From JAJXSS01 sp964547135 (GTDB taxonomy: Bacteria; Planctomycetota; Phycisphaerae; Phycisphaerales; Phycisphaeraceae): a stretch of 64,000 nt of DNA. The notes under the pieces are model-generated. The model did no database searches. It worked only from the letters and a program-made list of their open reading frames with translations, and was not told the DNA's origin. Shown in pieces: positions 1 to 9,384 of the stretch; the first letter of the stretch is position 1; each line of letters begins with the position of its first letter. A program made the translations under genes and the position numbers. The stretch covers positions 27,198 to 91,197 of the forward strand of contig CAZJMK010000005.1 of NCBI GenBank assembly GCA_964547135.1, written 5' to 3'.

Positions 1-2720
1 ATCACGCGCAGGGCCAGCGGGTCACGTGCCAGAAATCGTCCGACCACGCGCTGCAGAATGTTGCGAGCCATGCGCTTCTGACCGGTGTAGTAAAGCAACA
101 TGCGTTGCCGGGCGTGTTGCGCCATTTGAAAGCCGGTCCAGTGAATGGCGGGCAACTGTTCCGCACCGGGTTGGGTACGAATGATTTTGATGCCCGGGGC
201 AATGCCGCCGACCTGGTCCTGCCAGCCGCCGCCGGTGGTCATCATCTGTTCCAGCAGACTGGTGCGGGCAATCAACTGGTCCTGTGTGACGTTTTCACCG
301 ACCACCCGTGCCAGACACGCCAATATCGCCGCACCGAGAATCGAACTGGTGCCCAGCCCCGAACCTTTGGGCACGGCTGAAAAAACCGTGAGGTCCAGTC
401 CGCCGCCCAGTTGGTCCAGCCAGCGGGTTAAAGGTTGGTTGCGATCCTGCGGGCACAACCCCGCCAATACCAGTGCCGCTTTGGGTAACGCGGACCATTG
501 CGAAGGGTCGGTGTAATCCAATACATCACTGGTCTGCGCCAGCGTCACCCGTGTGCCCAGGTCCATGCTGCTTAAGTTGATGCGTTTATCTTCCGTCAGT
601 TTGGCAATCACCTGCACCGGGTACTGGCCGTTCAAGCTGATGGCTCCGTTGACCACCGTGCCGCCCACCGCAGCGCAGATGGGGGGCGTATCCGACCACC
701 CGCCTGCAAAATCAAGGCGCACCGGTGTCGTGGCCCATACCACCTGATCATGCAGCACCGCGGCCGGGCGCGGTTCGCCGGGTAAATCAATCTGTCGCAT
801 GACCGACCGCGCCACCGCAGCGTAAGCTGCCTGTTGCATGTCACCACGTAGCAGGGCCGGGGCGGTTTTTTTCACAGCGGGGTATTTTTCACCAATCGCA
901 TGTGCCAGCCAGTACAGCCGGGCTTCGTGCAGGGGCGAAACATCGTCACTCAAAGCCTGGTGCAACTGCGTCAAGGCTGTGCGGGCATCGGTGCTGTCGT
1001 GCAGTGATAAAAGCACCGATTCAGCCGACAGGTCATGCTGCTTGTGCAAACGCTGGGGCAACGAACCCACCGCCCACAAGCGCACCAGCTCACGGCGATG
1101 TTCGAGCAAGCGCTGATGATTGACCTGCTGCAACACTTCGATCATGTGCATGCGTTTGCCGCGCTGCCAGGTGGTGGCGGGTTGACTTTTTTTCACACCG
1201 CACAGCCAGAAGGTATCGCGCAGCACATCAGGCAATGAACCGACACGCCACAAGCGAGCGTTCCATAAAGTGCGCGGCTGCGGGTCATCATCGCCCCAAA
1301 GTGTTGACTGTTTGAGTCGGCAATCAACCAACCACTTTGACATCGGCTGGTTGCCGAAGGTGCCGCCTTTGTCGAGGGTGGTTTTGAAATCATCATCCAG
1401 CCCATGCACGATGATGGTCCAATCCGACTTGCCGATGGGCAGACACACCAGTCCCCAGCCCGCCGGCAGTGCGGGTATTGCCCCTGCTTCACTGGGCCAG
1501 CCGACCACGATATTCGGCCCGGTCAAGGCCACCTTGCCCTGACAATGCACCGCTTCGAGCAACACCCCCGCACCGATGCGCAATTGCCCGCCGGGTAAAA
1601 CGCTGTTGTAAACAAACCCGCCTTCGATTGAAGCGCGATCGCCCAGCACACTTCGGCAGCCGTTTTGAAAGCGATATTCACGGGCGGTGCGATTGAGGGC
1701 AGCGACATTGCCGATCATTTCACGGTTGCTGCCGATGTGAAAAAATTCGCAGTAAGGCAGCACGTTCACGGTGAAACGAAGGCCGTGCAAACCGTGATAC
1801 AAATGCGTCAGTCGTGCGGTTTGTGCTTGGTCAGCGGTGCTGGGCGCGGCACTGCGCGGGCCGACTTGTGACAGGTAACTGGCGATGTCGCGTTTTTTCG
1901 GCAGGGCAATGAGCACCTGTTCATACAAATCAATCGATTGCGCCTTGCCTGCAAGCACATCCTTCAAAATGCCCGGCTCGACGGTGAGTTTGCCTTGCTT
2001 GAATTTCAACCCGACAGTTTGCAACACGCGCTCGACGGTCAGCGGATCGAAACTGAGCAACCCCGTATCAACGAGCACCCGTCCCACCGCATCGACCGCC
2101 CCATGTAGCTCGGCTGCCTGCGGCGATGGTTTTTGCAGAAAATCGGTGATGTTGCCCTGCGGGTCGCAGACGTACACACCATGTTTGCTGCCGCGTTCGA
2201 CCGGGCCTGGGTATGCCACGCCGACGACGCCCGGTTGTGCAAAGTCTGCGTCATTGGGGTCAAAGGTGAGCAGCGCATCGCCGGAGGCGGCCAGTACCTG
2301 ACCCTGAGCCGGGCAGGGTAATCGGCGCAGTTGATCGAACATCAAATCAAACAACGTGGCCGGGTGACCCTGCGGTGTGGTGCAGGGCAGGGGGGTGAAA
2401 ATTTTGCCCTGGGCAGCGTAAGCACGGAGTCGGCGACTGTCCCCGCCGGAGTGAATGATGAGTACCCGCACATCGGTGAACAGCTCATGCAGTTGTTTGG
2501 CATGAGGTCGATGTTTCAGCATCGCCTGTGCGATTTCGTGTATCACAACAAACGTCGAGCCGCCGGAACCGACGCGCTTGCCGCCGGGGTCCGCCACGAC
2601 GCGCCACTGCCAACCTTCGGGGATCAAGCCTTGCTCGGCGCGTTCCTGTAACTGGGCGCGATAGCCTGCGGCCTGTGCCGGGTTGGCGGCGGTGAGTATG
2701 AGCCATGAATGATTGGACAT
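1..2720 (-). CDS. fkp: Bifunctional L-fucokinase / GDP-L-fucose pyrophosphorylase (partial, runs off left edge)
   Basis: The reading frame is open from the ATG at 2720 (CGGAG seven bases upstream) to the window edge, about 906 codons, so only the last part of the C-terminus is missing. The N-terminal part has a nucleotidyltransferase signature HSGGDSRRL near residue 92 followed by GKIFTPLP, as in Fkp/FKGP fucose-1-phosphate guanylyltransferase domains. The C-terminal part is a GHMP kinase with GGWSDTPP near residue 671 and the ATP-binding loop PKGSGLGTSS near 783, both typical of fucokinases. The family (Bacteroides Fkp, plant FKGP, about 950-1050 residues) phosphorylates free L-fucose and converts it to GDP-fucose in the cytoplasm. 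Substrate (L-fucose or a related sugar) is inferred from the family. It lies downstream of other sugar-activating genes on the same strand. Confidence 0.88.
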   Translation of the reverse strand, partial: MSNHSWLILTAANPAQAAGYRAQLQERAEQGLIPEGWQWRVVADPGGKRVGSGGSTFVVIHEIAQAMLKHRPHAKQLHELFTDVRVLIIHSGGDSRRLRAYAAQGKIFTPLPCTTPQGHPATLFDLMFDQLRRLPCPAQGQVLAASGDALLTFDPNDADFAQPGVVGVAYPGPVERGSKHGVYVCDPQGNITDFLQKPSPQAAELHGAVDAVGRVLVDTGLLSFDPLTVERVLQTVGLKFKQGKLTVEPGILKDVLAGKAQSIDLYEQVLIALPKKRDIASYLSQVGPRSAAPSTADQAQTARLTHLYHGLHGLRFTVNVLPYCEFFHIGSNREMIGNVAALNRTAREYRFQNGCRSVLGDRASIEGGFVYNSVLPGGQLRIGAGVLLEAVHCQGKVALTGPNIVVGWPSEAGAIPALPAGWGLVCLPIGKSDWTIIVHGLDDDFKTTLDKGGTFGNQPMSKWLVDCRLKQSTLWGDDDPQPRTLWNARLWRVGSLPDVLRDTFWLCGVKKSQPATTWQRGKRMHMIEVLQQVNHQRLLEHRRELVRLWAVGSLPQRLHKQHDLSAESVLLSLHDSTDARTALTQLHQALSDDVSPLHEARLYWLAHAIGEKYPAVKKTAPALLRGDMQQAAYAAVARSVMRQIDLPGEPRPAAVLHDQVVWATTPVRLDFAGGWSDTPPICAAVGGTVVNGAISLNGQYPVQVIAKLTEDKRINLSSMDLGTRVTLAQTSDVLDYTDPSQWSALPKAALVLAGLCPQDRNQPLTRWLDQLGGGLDLTVFSAVPKGSGLGTSSILGAAILACLARVVGENVTQDQLIARTSLLEQMMTTGGGWQDQVGGIAPGIKIIRTQPGAEQLPAIHWTGFQMAQHARQRMLLYYTGQKRMARNILQRVVGRFLARDPLALRV

Positions 2721-2822
2721 GCTGAACTCCGTGACGGTGAATCGATGTTCCGCGATGGTAGCGACTGTGAAGTTTTGAGCAATATGCTTGTAAAAATCAT
2801 GGGTCGGTGGGGTGGCATGTCA

Positions 2823-2901
2823 TTGACGCCGTGCCCTTCAGGGCCGGATTCCTGCGGGAACGATGAATCAAACGATCCGGGGCTAATGCCCTCGGCGTCA
2901 T
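2823..2901. repeat. Facing pair of GACGCCG/CGGAT palindromes (family F)
   Basis: A copy reading GACGCCG-TGCCC-TTCA-GGGC-CGGAT is followed by an inverted copy with the inner stem GGGC/GCCC. It lies in the gap between ppdK and fkp. Other copies are at 6034-6202, 14388-14463 and 17168-17202. Confidence 0.8.
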
Positions 2902-2982
2902 GGGTTTTGTGAGTCACACCGCCGTGGGCGGCGGTGCCACAAAGCACTGGCAGGCAAGCTGCCAGTGGCACCCGTCAATGAT

Positions 2983-3021
2983 AAAAAAAGCCCAGGCATG
3001 ACCGGTGGGCCATACCTGGGC
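2983..3021 (-). terminator. Rho-independent terminator of ppdK
   Basis: On the minus strand a long stem beginning GCCCAGG and ending CCTGGGC is followed by seven T residues. It lies 68 bases beyond the ppdK stop codon, so ppdK and fkp are probably separate transcripts. A further hairpin (CTGGCAG/CTGCCAG) lies at 2947-2965. Confidence 0.85.
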
Positions 3022-3088
3022 GTTGTCGTTCCAATATTCAGTTGTTGATCGTCAACTATTCATCGTCAACGATTTTTTTACCAACCCA

Positions 3089-5869
3089 TTACTTACCCAG
3101 TGCTGCCTGGGCTGCGGCCAGTCGTGCAATCGGCACGCGGAACGGCGAGCAGCTCACATAATCCAACCCGATGTGGTGGCAGAAGCGAACCGATGCCGGG
3201 TCGCCGCCGTGTTCACCACAGATGCCGCACTTCAAGTCAGCCTTGACGCTGCGGCCCTTGGTCACGCCGATCTTCATCAGCTGGCCCACGCCTGTTTCGT
3301 CGATCGAAGCGAAGGGGTTCTGCTTCATGATTTCCGCGTTCTGATACGACGGCAGGAAGCTGCCCGAATCATCTCGGCTCATGCCCAGCGTGCATTGGGT
3401 CAGGTCATTGGTGCCGAAGCTGAAGAACTCAGCCGTCTGAGCGATTTCGTCAGCCGTCAGCGCGCCGCGCGGCACTTCGATCATCGTGCCCACGGTGTAC
3501 TTGATTTTCTGACCGGTTTCCGCCATGACGGCCTTGGCTTCGCGGTGCACGATTTCAACCTGCAGGTCCAGTTCCTTTTTGAAGCCGACCAGCGGGATCA
3601 TCACTTCAGGCTTAACCTTGACGCCCGACTTCTGCACAGAAGCCGCCGCCTGGAAAATGGCGCGGGCCTGCATGGCAGTGATTTCCGGGTACTTGATACC
3701 CAGTCGGCAGCCACGGAAGCCCAGCATCGGGTTGAACTCGTGCAGTTCATGTACCCGGCCGGCGACCTTTTCAACACTGATGCCCAGTTGGTCGGCCACT
3801 TCCTGCTGACCACGCGGGTTGTCCGCATGCGGCAGGAATTCATGCAACGGCGGGTCGAGCAGGCGAATGCACGCCGGGCGACCTTCCAACGCCTTGAAGA
3901 TGCCTTCGAAATCGCTCTGCTGATGCGGCAGCAGCTTGGCCAATGCTTTTTCACGGGCTTCGAGGCTGTCAGCAAGAATCATCTGACGCACGGCGATGAT
4001 GCGGTCGCCTTCGAAGAACATGTGTTCGGTTCGGCACAGGCCGATGCCTTCAGCGCCGAAGGCAATCGCGTTGGTCACTTGTTCCGGCTGGTCAGCATTG
4101 GTACGAATGCCCAGTTTGCGGAACTTGTCGGCCAGTTTCATGATGAAGGCGTAGTACTGATACACCTTGCTGTCGCTGGGCTTCATCGTCTTGCCGACGA
4201 GCACCTGTTTGAGTTCGCTGTCCGCGGTGGCGATGGCGCCTTCGAACACTTCACCGGTCGAACCGTTGATGCTGATGAAGTCGCCTTCCTTGAGGGTGAG
4301 GTTTTTGCAGGTGAGCAGGCCGGTCTTGTAGTCAATGTGAATATCACCCGCACCAGCAACGCACACCTTGCCCATCTGCCGGGCAACCAGGGCTGCGTGA
4401 CTGGACACCCCACCACGAGCGGTCAGAATGCCCTCGGCTGCGATCATGCCGCGCAGGTCTTCCGGGCTGGTTTCCACGCGCGCCAGAATCACCTTTTCAC
4501 CCTTGGCAGCCCATTCCTCAGCCTTGCTGGCCGAAAGCACGAGCTTGCCCGATGCTGCGCCAGGGCCGGCCGCCAGACCGGTGGCCATGAGTTTGCCGTC
4601 CTTCTTCGCCTGGGCGTAAGCCTTGGTGTCGAAAATCGGCTGAAGCAACTGGTTGAGCGCTTCGGGGTCGCCACTCTTGATGGCGTGTTCGGGTTTCATC
4701 AAACCCTGCTTCACCATGTCATGCGCGATTTTCACGTAGGCCAGCGCGGTGCGCTTGCCGTTACGGGTTTGCAGCATGTACAGCTTTTTCTTTTCGATGG
4801 TGAATTCAAAGTCCTGCACATCGCCGAAGTTCTTTTCCAGCGTTTGGCGAACCTTGACCAGTTCCTTGTAAGCCGGGCCGATCTGCGGGTCCTTGGCCAT
4901 GTCGCCCACGGGAAGTGGGGTACGCACGCCGGCGACCACGTCTTCGCCTTGAGCGTTGACCAGGTATTCGCCCCAGAACACGTTTTCGCCGGTGGCCGGG
5001 TCACGGGTGAAGGCCACGCCGGTGGCGCTGTCATCGCCCATGTTGCCGAACACCATGGCCTGCACGTTCACAGCCGTTCCCCATTCATCCGGTATTCGGT
5101 ATTTCTGACGGTACACAATGGCGCGATCGTTCATCCATGAGCCGAACACCGCAGCCACCGCGCCCTTGAGCTGTTCCATCGGGTTGACCGGAAACGCCTT
5201 GCCGGTGCGTTCCTTGATCAGCACCTGAAAGCGTTTGACCAGTTCCTTGAGGTCCGCTTCGTTGAGGTCGGTGTCCTGCGTGACGCCGCGTTCCTTTTTG
5301 AGGTGGTCCATCACTTCATCGAACGGCTCATGTTCGTTTTCGTGACGCTTCTGCACGCCCATGACCACGTCGCCGTACATCTGCACAAATCGGCGGTAGC
5401 AGTCCCACGCGAAGCGCGGGTTGCCGGTGGCGGCGCTGACGGCTTCGACAGCCGTGTCATTCATGCCCAGGTTGAGGATGGTGTCCATCATGCCGGGCAT
5501 CGAGTCGCGGGCACCCGAACGCACCGACACGAGCAGCGGGTTTTTCGGATCGCCGAACTTTTTGCCGGTTTCCTTTTCCAGCCAGGCCACGGCTGCGGGC
5601 ACGTCCTTGCTGAACAGCGCTTTGGGATATTTTTTGCCGTTGTCGTAGTAGTAGGTGCAGACTTCGGTGGTGATGGTGAAGCCCGGAGGTACGGGCAGAC
5701 CAATCTTGGTCATCGCAGCGAGGTTGGCGCCTTTGCCGCCGAGCAGTGGTTTCATCGTGCCGTCACCGTCGCACTTGGACTTGCCGAAAAAGTAGCAGGA
5801 CTTTTTCAGCGCCGACTTGGGGGCGGGCTTGGTTGATGGTTTCTTTTTCTTGACAGCGGCTTTGGCCAT
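3089..5869 (-). CDS. ppdK: Pyruvate, phosphate dikinase
   Basis: This 926-residue protein has the family's usual length plus a short Lys/Ala-rich N-terminal extension. It interconverts pyruvate + ATP + phosphate with phosphoenolpyruvate + AMP + pyrophosphate in the cytoplasm. The ATP-grasp nucleotide domain begins with LLGGKGANLAAM near residue 41. The swivelling phosphohistidine domain carries TARGGVSSHAALVAR near residue 482 with the catalytic His. The C-terminal PEP-binding barrel ends with CGICGEHGGDPAS near 881, including the catalytic Cys. The start at 5869 is preceded by AAGGAA. A terminator follows at 2983-3021. In this setting it could serve gluconeogenesis from sugar catabolism or pyrophosphate-linked glycolysis. 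Confidence 0.97.
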   Translation of the reverse strand: MAKAAVKKKKPSTKPAPKSALKKSCYFFGKSKCDGDGTMKPLLGGKGANLAAMTKIGLPVPPGFTITTEVCTYYYDNGKKYPKALFSKDVPAAVAWLEKETGKKFGDPKNPLLVSVRSGARDSMPGMMDTILNLGMNDTAVEAVSAATGNPRFAWDCYRRFVQMYGDVVMGVQKRHENEHEPFDEVMDHLKKERGVTQDTDLNEADLKELVKRFQVLIKERTGKAFPVNPMEQLKGAVAAVFGSWMNDRAIVYRQKYRIPDEWGTAVNVQAMVFGNMGDDSATGVAFTRDPATGENVFWGEYLVNAQGEDVVAGVRTPLPVGDMAKDPQIGPAYKELVKVRQTLEKNFGDVQDFEFTIEKKKLYMLQTRNGKRTALAYVKIAHDMVKQGLMKPEHAIKSGDPEALNQLLQPIFDTKAYAQAKKDGKLMATGLAAGPGAASGKLVLSASKAEEWAAKGEKVILARVETSPEDLRGMIAAEGILTARGGVSSHAALVARQMGKVCVAGAGDIHIDYKTGLLTCKNLTLKEGDFISINGSTGEVFEGAIATADSELKQVLVGKTMKPSDSKVYQYYAFIMKLADKFRKLGIRTNADQPEQVTNAIAFGAEGIGLCRTEHMFFEGDRIIAVRQMILADSLEAREKALAKLLPHQQSDFEGIFKALEGRPACIRLLDPPLHEFLPHADNPRGQQEVADQLGISVEKVAGRVHELHEFNPMLGFRGCRLGIKYPEITAMQARAIFQAAASVQKSGVKVKPEVMIPLVGFKKELDLQVEIVHREAKAVMAETGQKIKYTVGTMIEVPRGALTADEIAQTAEFFSFGTNDLTQCTLGMSRDDSGSFLPSYQNAEIMKQNPFASIDETGVGQLMKIGVTKGRSVKADLKCGICGEHGGDPASVRFCHHIGLDYVSCSPFRVPIARLAAAQAALGK

Positions 5870-6033
5870 GACGGGGGTTCCTTGTCGGCCTGGGTTGCAG
5901 GCCTTGGGTTAAAGAAGGTAAGAGGGAGCGAAGATTGTAATGAAACTGCGGCGCCCGTCAAAACCGAGCGATGATGAAAGAAGCGGTCGATGTGGCCAAG
6001 TGGTCGAGTGGTAAGTGCGTTAGAAAAGAGAAT

Positions 6034-6202
6034 GACGCCGAGGGCTTTAGCCCCGGATTGCTATCATTCACAACCCTTGACGCCGAGGGCTTCAGCCCCG
6101 GATTGCTATCATTCACAACCCTTGACGCCGAGGGCTTCAGCCCCGGATTGTTCGAAACTGAGTCATAACAATATCCGGCCCTGAAGGGCACGGCGTCAAT
6201 GA
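6034..6202. repeat. 45-bp tandem repeat (three copies) plus inverted copy, family F
   Basis: Three head-to-tail copies start at 6034, 6079 and 6124, exactly 45 bases apart. Each holds the GACGCCG...CCCCGGAT palindrome and a spacer reading TGCTATCATTCACAACCCT. An inverted copy follows at about 6174-6202. The 45-bp period keeps reading frames open, but nothing suggests a gene. Confidence 0.85.
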
Positions 6203-6304
6203 TGGTGTCATCTGTGAATGTGGCGCCGCCGCCCTCGGCGGTGTGAACAACCACCGTGGTTCACCCAGCCGGGGGCGCCCCCGGGGCTGGGCTACAACCG
6301 AAGC

Positions 6305-6412
6305 GATCAATCGCAGTGCTCACCCGACACGCCGACGCAAAGCGTCCGCGCTAACCCAAATAAAATGCACTCGGCCACTCGGCCACTCGGCCACTCGGCC
6401 ACTTCGGTCCTT
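6305..6412. repeat. GACGC-AAA-GCGTC hairpin (family E) and CGGCCACT array (family C)
   Basis: A hairpin with inner stem GACGC/GCGTC and flank GCGCTAAC lies at about 6330-6357. It is followed by consecutive copies of CGGCCACT next to the stop codon of the galU-like gene. The stretch 6203-6305 holds only GC-rich hairpins (GCCGCCGCCCTCGGCGG and CCGGGGGCGCCCCCGG). Confidence 0.75.
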
Positions 6413-6418
6413 GGCCGC

Positions 6419-7396
6419 CTACTTCTTCGCCAGACTTTTCAACTGCTCGGCCAGCAATCGCGCGATCGCTTCGACAATGTCACCCCGGTGCGTCCCCGCC
6501 AATGCCAGTGCGATCTGCGATTCCATCAAGCCATACGGAATGCCCGTGTCAAAGCGTTGACCATCGATCGTGCAGGCGCCGTAGGTTCCGGCAGGCAGCA
6601 GTTTTTCACGCATGTATTCCTGCGCACTGGTCAGTTGAATTTCGCCCTTCTCCCGCACATCGTTTTTGATGTGATGTTCCAGTGCGCTGAAAATCGCAGC
6701 CGGGAACACGTGCATACCAAAGTGACACAAATACATGCCCGGCGGCATGCCCGCTGAACGCAACTTCTCCGCTGCGTATTTTTCCGTCGGCTTTTCAAAA
6801 ATCGACATCACGTTGTACAACCCCGCCGCCAGGTCCACCGCATCGCATTGCAGTGTGCCAAATAAATGCAGCAACTTGCCCGGCGTGGCCTGCACCGCAC
6901 TCATCGCCCTGAAGCCATTCTGATACTTGTTGATCAATTGTTTGGCACAGTTCTGCTCCGTCGCACTGATGTAAATATGATCGCCCAGCATCAGCAAAAA
7001 CGGCTCGTCACCGACAAACTCTTTCGCCTGATAAACAGCGTGGCCGTAGCCTTCGGGGCTGTGCTGAGCGACAAAGTGCAAGCGTTCGCCGAACTCCTGC
7101 AATTTTTCGCTGGCCAGTATCGCCCAGTCCTTGCCGCGAAAAGCCTTGAACGTGTCTTCGTTCATGCGCTTGAAATAATCACGATACACCTTTTCATCGC
7201 CCGGCTGCGTGACAATGCAAATCTCCTCCACTCCCGCCGCAATCGCCTCCTCCCCGATGATCTGAATCACCGGCTTGGCAAGCCCGTCACGGTCCACCAT
7301 CGGAAACATTTCCTTCTGCACCGCACTGCTGGCCGGGTATTGCCTTGTGCCCCGACCCGCTGCGGTGATCACTGCCTTGCGCACTTTTTTCGCCAT
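6419..7396 (-). CDS. GalU-like UTP--glucose-1-phosphate uridylyltransferase
   Basis: This 325-residue protein is a sugar-1-phosphate nucleotidyltransferase of the GalU type. It makes UDP-glucose (or a related UDP-sugar) from UTP and the sugar 1-phosphate. The nucleotide-binding signature AAGRGTRQYP lies near residue 12, followed by KEMFPMV and SPEGYGHAVYQAKEFVG, and a LGDH metal/nucleotide site near residue 125. The ATG at 7396 is preferred over an upstream in-frame start because GGGAGC lies nine bases before it and alignment to GalU begins there. It follows the phosphohexomutase on the same strand, which would supply its sugar 1-phosphate. Exact sugar specificity cannot be read from the sequence. 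Confidence 0.87.
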   Translation of the reverse strand: MAKKVRKAVITAAGRGTRQYPASSAVQKEMFPMVDRDGLAKPVIQIIGEEAIAAGVEEICIVTQPGDEKVYRDYFKRMNEDTFKAFRGKDWAILASEKLQEFGERLHFVAQHSPEGYGHAVYQAKEFVGDEPFLLMLGDHIYISATEQNCAKQLINKYQNGFRAMSAVQATPGKLLHLFGTLQCDAVDLAAGLYNVMSIFEKPTEKYAAEKLRSAGMPPGMYLCHFGMHVFPAAIFSALEHHIKNDVREKGEIQLTSAQEYMREKLLPAGTYGACTIDGQRFDTGIPYGLMESQIALALAGTHRGDIVEAIARLLAEQLKSLAKK

Positions 7397-7450
7397 GATG
7401 TTTTGCTCCCTCTCTTTTGGTTGTGTATTAATACTTGGTACCAAACAGTT

Positions 7451-7587
7451 TTTCACCACAGAGACACAGAGGCACAGAGAAAAGGGGTTAGGTGCTAGGT
7501 GCTAGGCAGATTGTATTTGCATATATAGTTTTCCCAGCTCCCAGCTCCCAGTTCCTCTGTGCTCTCTGTGCCCTCTGTGTTGAATGT
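7451..7587. repeat. Facing CACAGAG repeats (family A) enclosing CTAG/CTGG repeats (family B)
   Basis: CACCACAGAGACACAGAGG at 7453 faces CCCTCTGTGTTGAA at about 7570, so the block can fold into a long hairpin. Inside are GGTGCTAGGTGCTAGG and its near-complement CCCAGCTCCCAGCTCCCAG. The same nested design recurs elsewhere in the window. Confidence 0.75.
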
Positions 7588-7647
7588 TTTGAATGGCTCA
7601 GAATGCCCGCGCTGATCATTTGAAAACCGGAATTCGCAATCCGAAAC

Positions 7648-9204
7648 TCAATCAATCACTTTGCCGCCAAACTGTTTTTCGAGAATCGCCCGTGCCTGTT
7701 TTTCGATGAACCTGCCGCGTTTGGTATCGCCTGCGGAAAAGTATGAACGCACCACACCCTTTTCATTGGTCGCCACGCGCAGGTAACCGCTGTACCAGCC
7801 ATCCTCCAGCTTCACATGCCCCGGGCGCAGGTCCACGCCCTGACTCAGGCAGGTGCCCTGCAAATCGATGCCGTCGGGCGTGGCTGTCACCGTCGATGCC
7901 CCCTTGTTCACAAAGTGCCGCACCACTGCCGCCAGGGCCTGATCGCGCACCGTGTCGTTGGCGAATTCATAGTTGAACTCGCCGGTGGTGAACACCTGTT
8001 TCTGCAAGGCCCACAACTGATTCATCATGCTGCGATCCCTGGCCAGGGCTTGCAAAAAGTAGAGTACGGTCATGGCCGAGTTTTCCGTACTCGCACTGAG
8101 TTTGCCCATGTGAATCAGGTGGTAATAGTGGCCGGACTCCTCCGCCGCAGCCGGGGCGCCGATCTGTTTCATGTAGTCCTTGATCTGCGAATGCCCGTTG
8201 CGGAAAAGCACCGGCTGCACCCCCAGCTTGCCCCATTCGGCCAACGCCAACGGGCTGACTTTCGGGTCGTACAACACCGCAGCCGGGGCCGCATGATTGC
8301 CGCCATTTTTGCCACTGGTTTTGCCAGCGGTTTTGCTGCCGGTCTTTTTGCTGGCGTTGCCGCCCACGCCTGCCGAGCGCAGAATCGGCACGGTGACGAA
8401 CCCCGCGGTGAGTATGCCCCGACCATCGCCAAACACCATGCGATCGCCATCGCCATCGACGCCGATCACCACGTCGTATTTATTTTTTTTGCACCAGGTG
8501 ACAGCCGTGTCCATTTTGCCCTGACTGGTCGGGTTGGGTGAACCAGTCGGAAACGTTCCATCAGGGATCAATCGCATCGGGTGTACCGTCGCCCCAGCCT
8601 GCAACAGTGCCCGATACAGCTCCGGCCCAGCCGACCCGTGGTACGCATCCAACACCACCTTCATGCCCCGCAGTGCCCCCGGTTTCACGCCCGCCGCTTC
8701 CAGTGAAAAATCAATGTACGCCTGCGTCAGGTCCAGCAATGTCAATGCCTCGCCCTGTTTGGTCGCTGCCTTTTTGGTGGAGTGATAAATTTCACGCACG
8801 CGGGTCAAACCACCCTTGGGGCCGCAGTCATAACCAATCGCCTGCACCGTGGGCACGACAAATTTCACCCCGACATACTGGGCCGGGTTGTGCGAAGCCG
8901 TGATGCCCAGCCCCATCGTGTTGGGGTGTTTCTGCGACACCCACATGGCGCTGAAGTAACCCTGCGGCGTGCTCACCGGCTCAGGTCGCACAAACACGCG
9001 AAAACCCTGCCGCAACGCTTCCTGCACACCCAGGTCCATCACGTGACCGGCTGCGAGCCTTGCGTCCCGTGAAAAACTGATCGTGTCCACCCCCAGTTCC
9101 CGTGCGTAAATCAACGTCGCCTCAAACAGCCGGGTGACTTCTGCATCACTGAATTCGCCGGCTTCCCACCGCGCGTCATACACCTTGATCGGGTCCTTCT
9201 TCAT
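7648..9204 (-). CDS. Phosphomannomutase / phosphoglucomutase family protein
   Basis: This 518-residue alpha-D-phosphohexomutase moves phosphate between C6 and C1 of a hexose. The catalytic phosphoserine loop TASHNPAQYVG is near residue 103 and the Mg-binding loop GVDGDGDRMVFGDG near 246. SGHYYH is consistent with the sugar-binding EESGH motif. The ATG at 9204 is preceded by AAGGAG with a six-base spacer and is chosen over a TTG two codons upstream. A Lys/Thr/Ser/Gly-rich stretch (KKTGSKTAGKTSGKNGG, near residues 283-300) interrupts domain III. It reads like a low-complexity insertion; similar inserts are not usual in this family. It sits between the GHMP kinase and the galU-like gene, fitting a sugar 6-P to sugar 1-P to UDP-sugar route. 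Confidence 0.9.
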   Translation of the reverse strand: MKKDPIKVYDARWEAGEFSDAEVTRLFEATLIYARELGVDTISFSRDARLAAGHVMDLGVQEALRQGFRVFVRPEPVSTPQGYFSAMWVSQKHPNTMGLGITASHNPAQYVGVKFVVPTVQAIGYDCGPKGGLTRVREIYHSTKKAATKQGEALTLLDLTQAYIDFSLEAAGVKPGALRGMKVVLDAYHGSAGPELYRALLQAGATVHPMRLIPDGTFPTGSPNPTSQGKMDTAVTWCKKNKYDVVIGVDGDGDRMVFGDGRGILTAGFVTVPILRSAGVGGNASKKTGSKTAGKTSGKNGGNHAAPAAVLYDPKVSPLALAEWGKLGVQPVLFRNGHSQIKDYMKQIGAPAAAEESGHYYHLIHMGKLSASTENSAMTVLYFLQALARDRSMMNQLWALQKQVFTTGEFNYEFANDTVRDQALAAVVRHFVNKGASTVTATPDGIDLQGTCLSQGVDLRPGHVKLEDGWYSGYLRVATNEKGVVRSYFSAGDTKRGRFIEKQARAILEKQFGGKVID

Positions 9205-9228
9205 ATCCAACTCCTTCTTGGGTTCTTT

Positions 9229-9377
9229 TCAACCCCCTCTCCCTCCGGGAGAGTTGAAAACCTCGCCGTGGCGGGGGCAGGGGTGAGGGCGTCTTCTTGG
9301 TAATAGTCCGAAATCCGACAGCTTCAACAGCGGGGGCCTCCCGCTCAATTCGAAATTCGAAATCCGACATTCGAACT
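9229..9377. repeat. CCCTCTCCC/GGGAGAG palindrome (family G) and TTCGAAAT element (family H)
   Basis: Family G (CCCCTCTCCCTCCGGGAGAG) lies at about 9233-9252, followed by its GGGTGAGGGCG tail. Family H follows: GCTTCAACAGCGG, a short loop, CCGCTCAATTCGAAATTCG. Family H is the module found inside uvrB at 15541-15698. Confidence 0.8.
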
Positions 9378-9384
9378 TCATTTC

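Noticed and set aside
3005..5140. Very long open frame on the plus strand opposite ppdK
   Set aside because: It is the antisense shadow of ppdK caused by codon bias; the translation has no recognisable domain, and the minus-strand gene is certain.
5971..6168. Small open frame across the 45-bp tandem repeat
   Set aside because: It stays open only because the repeat period is a multiple of three; there is no ribosome site or homology.
6866..7498. Plus-strand frame opposite the galU-like gene
   Set aside because: It is an antisense shadow ending in a CACAGAG repeat; no domain is present.
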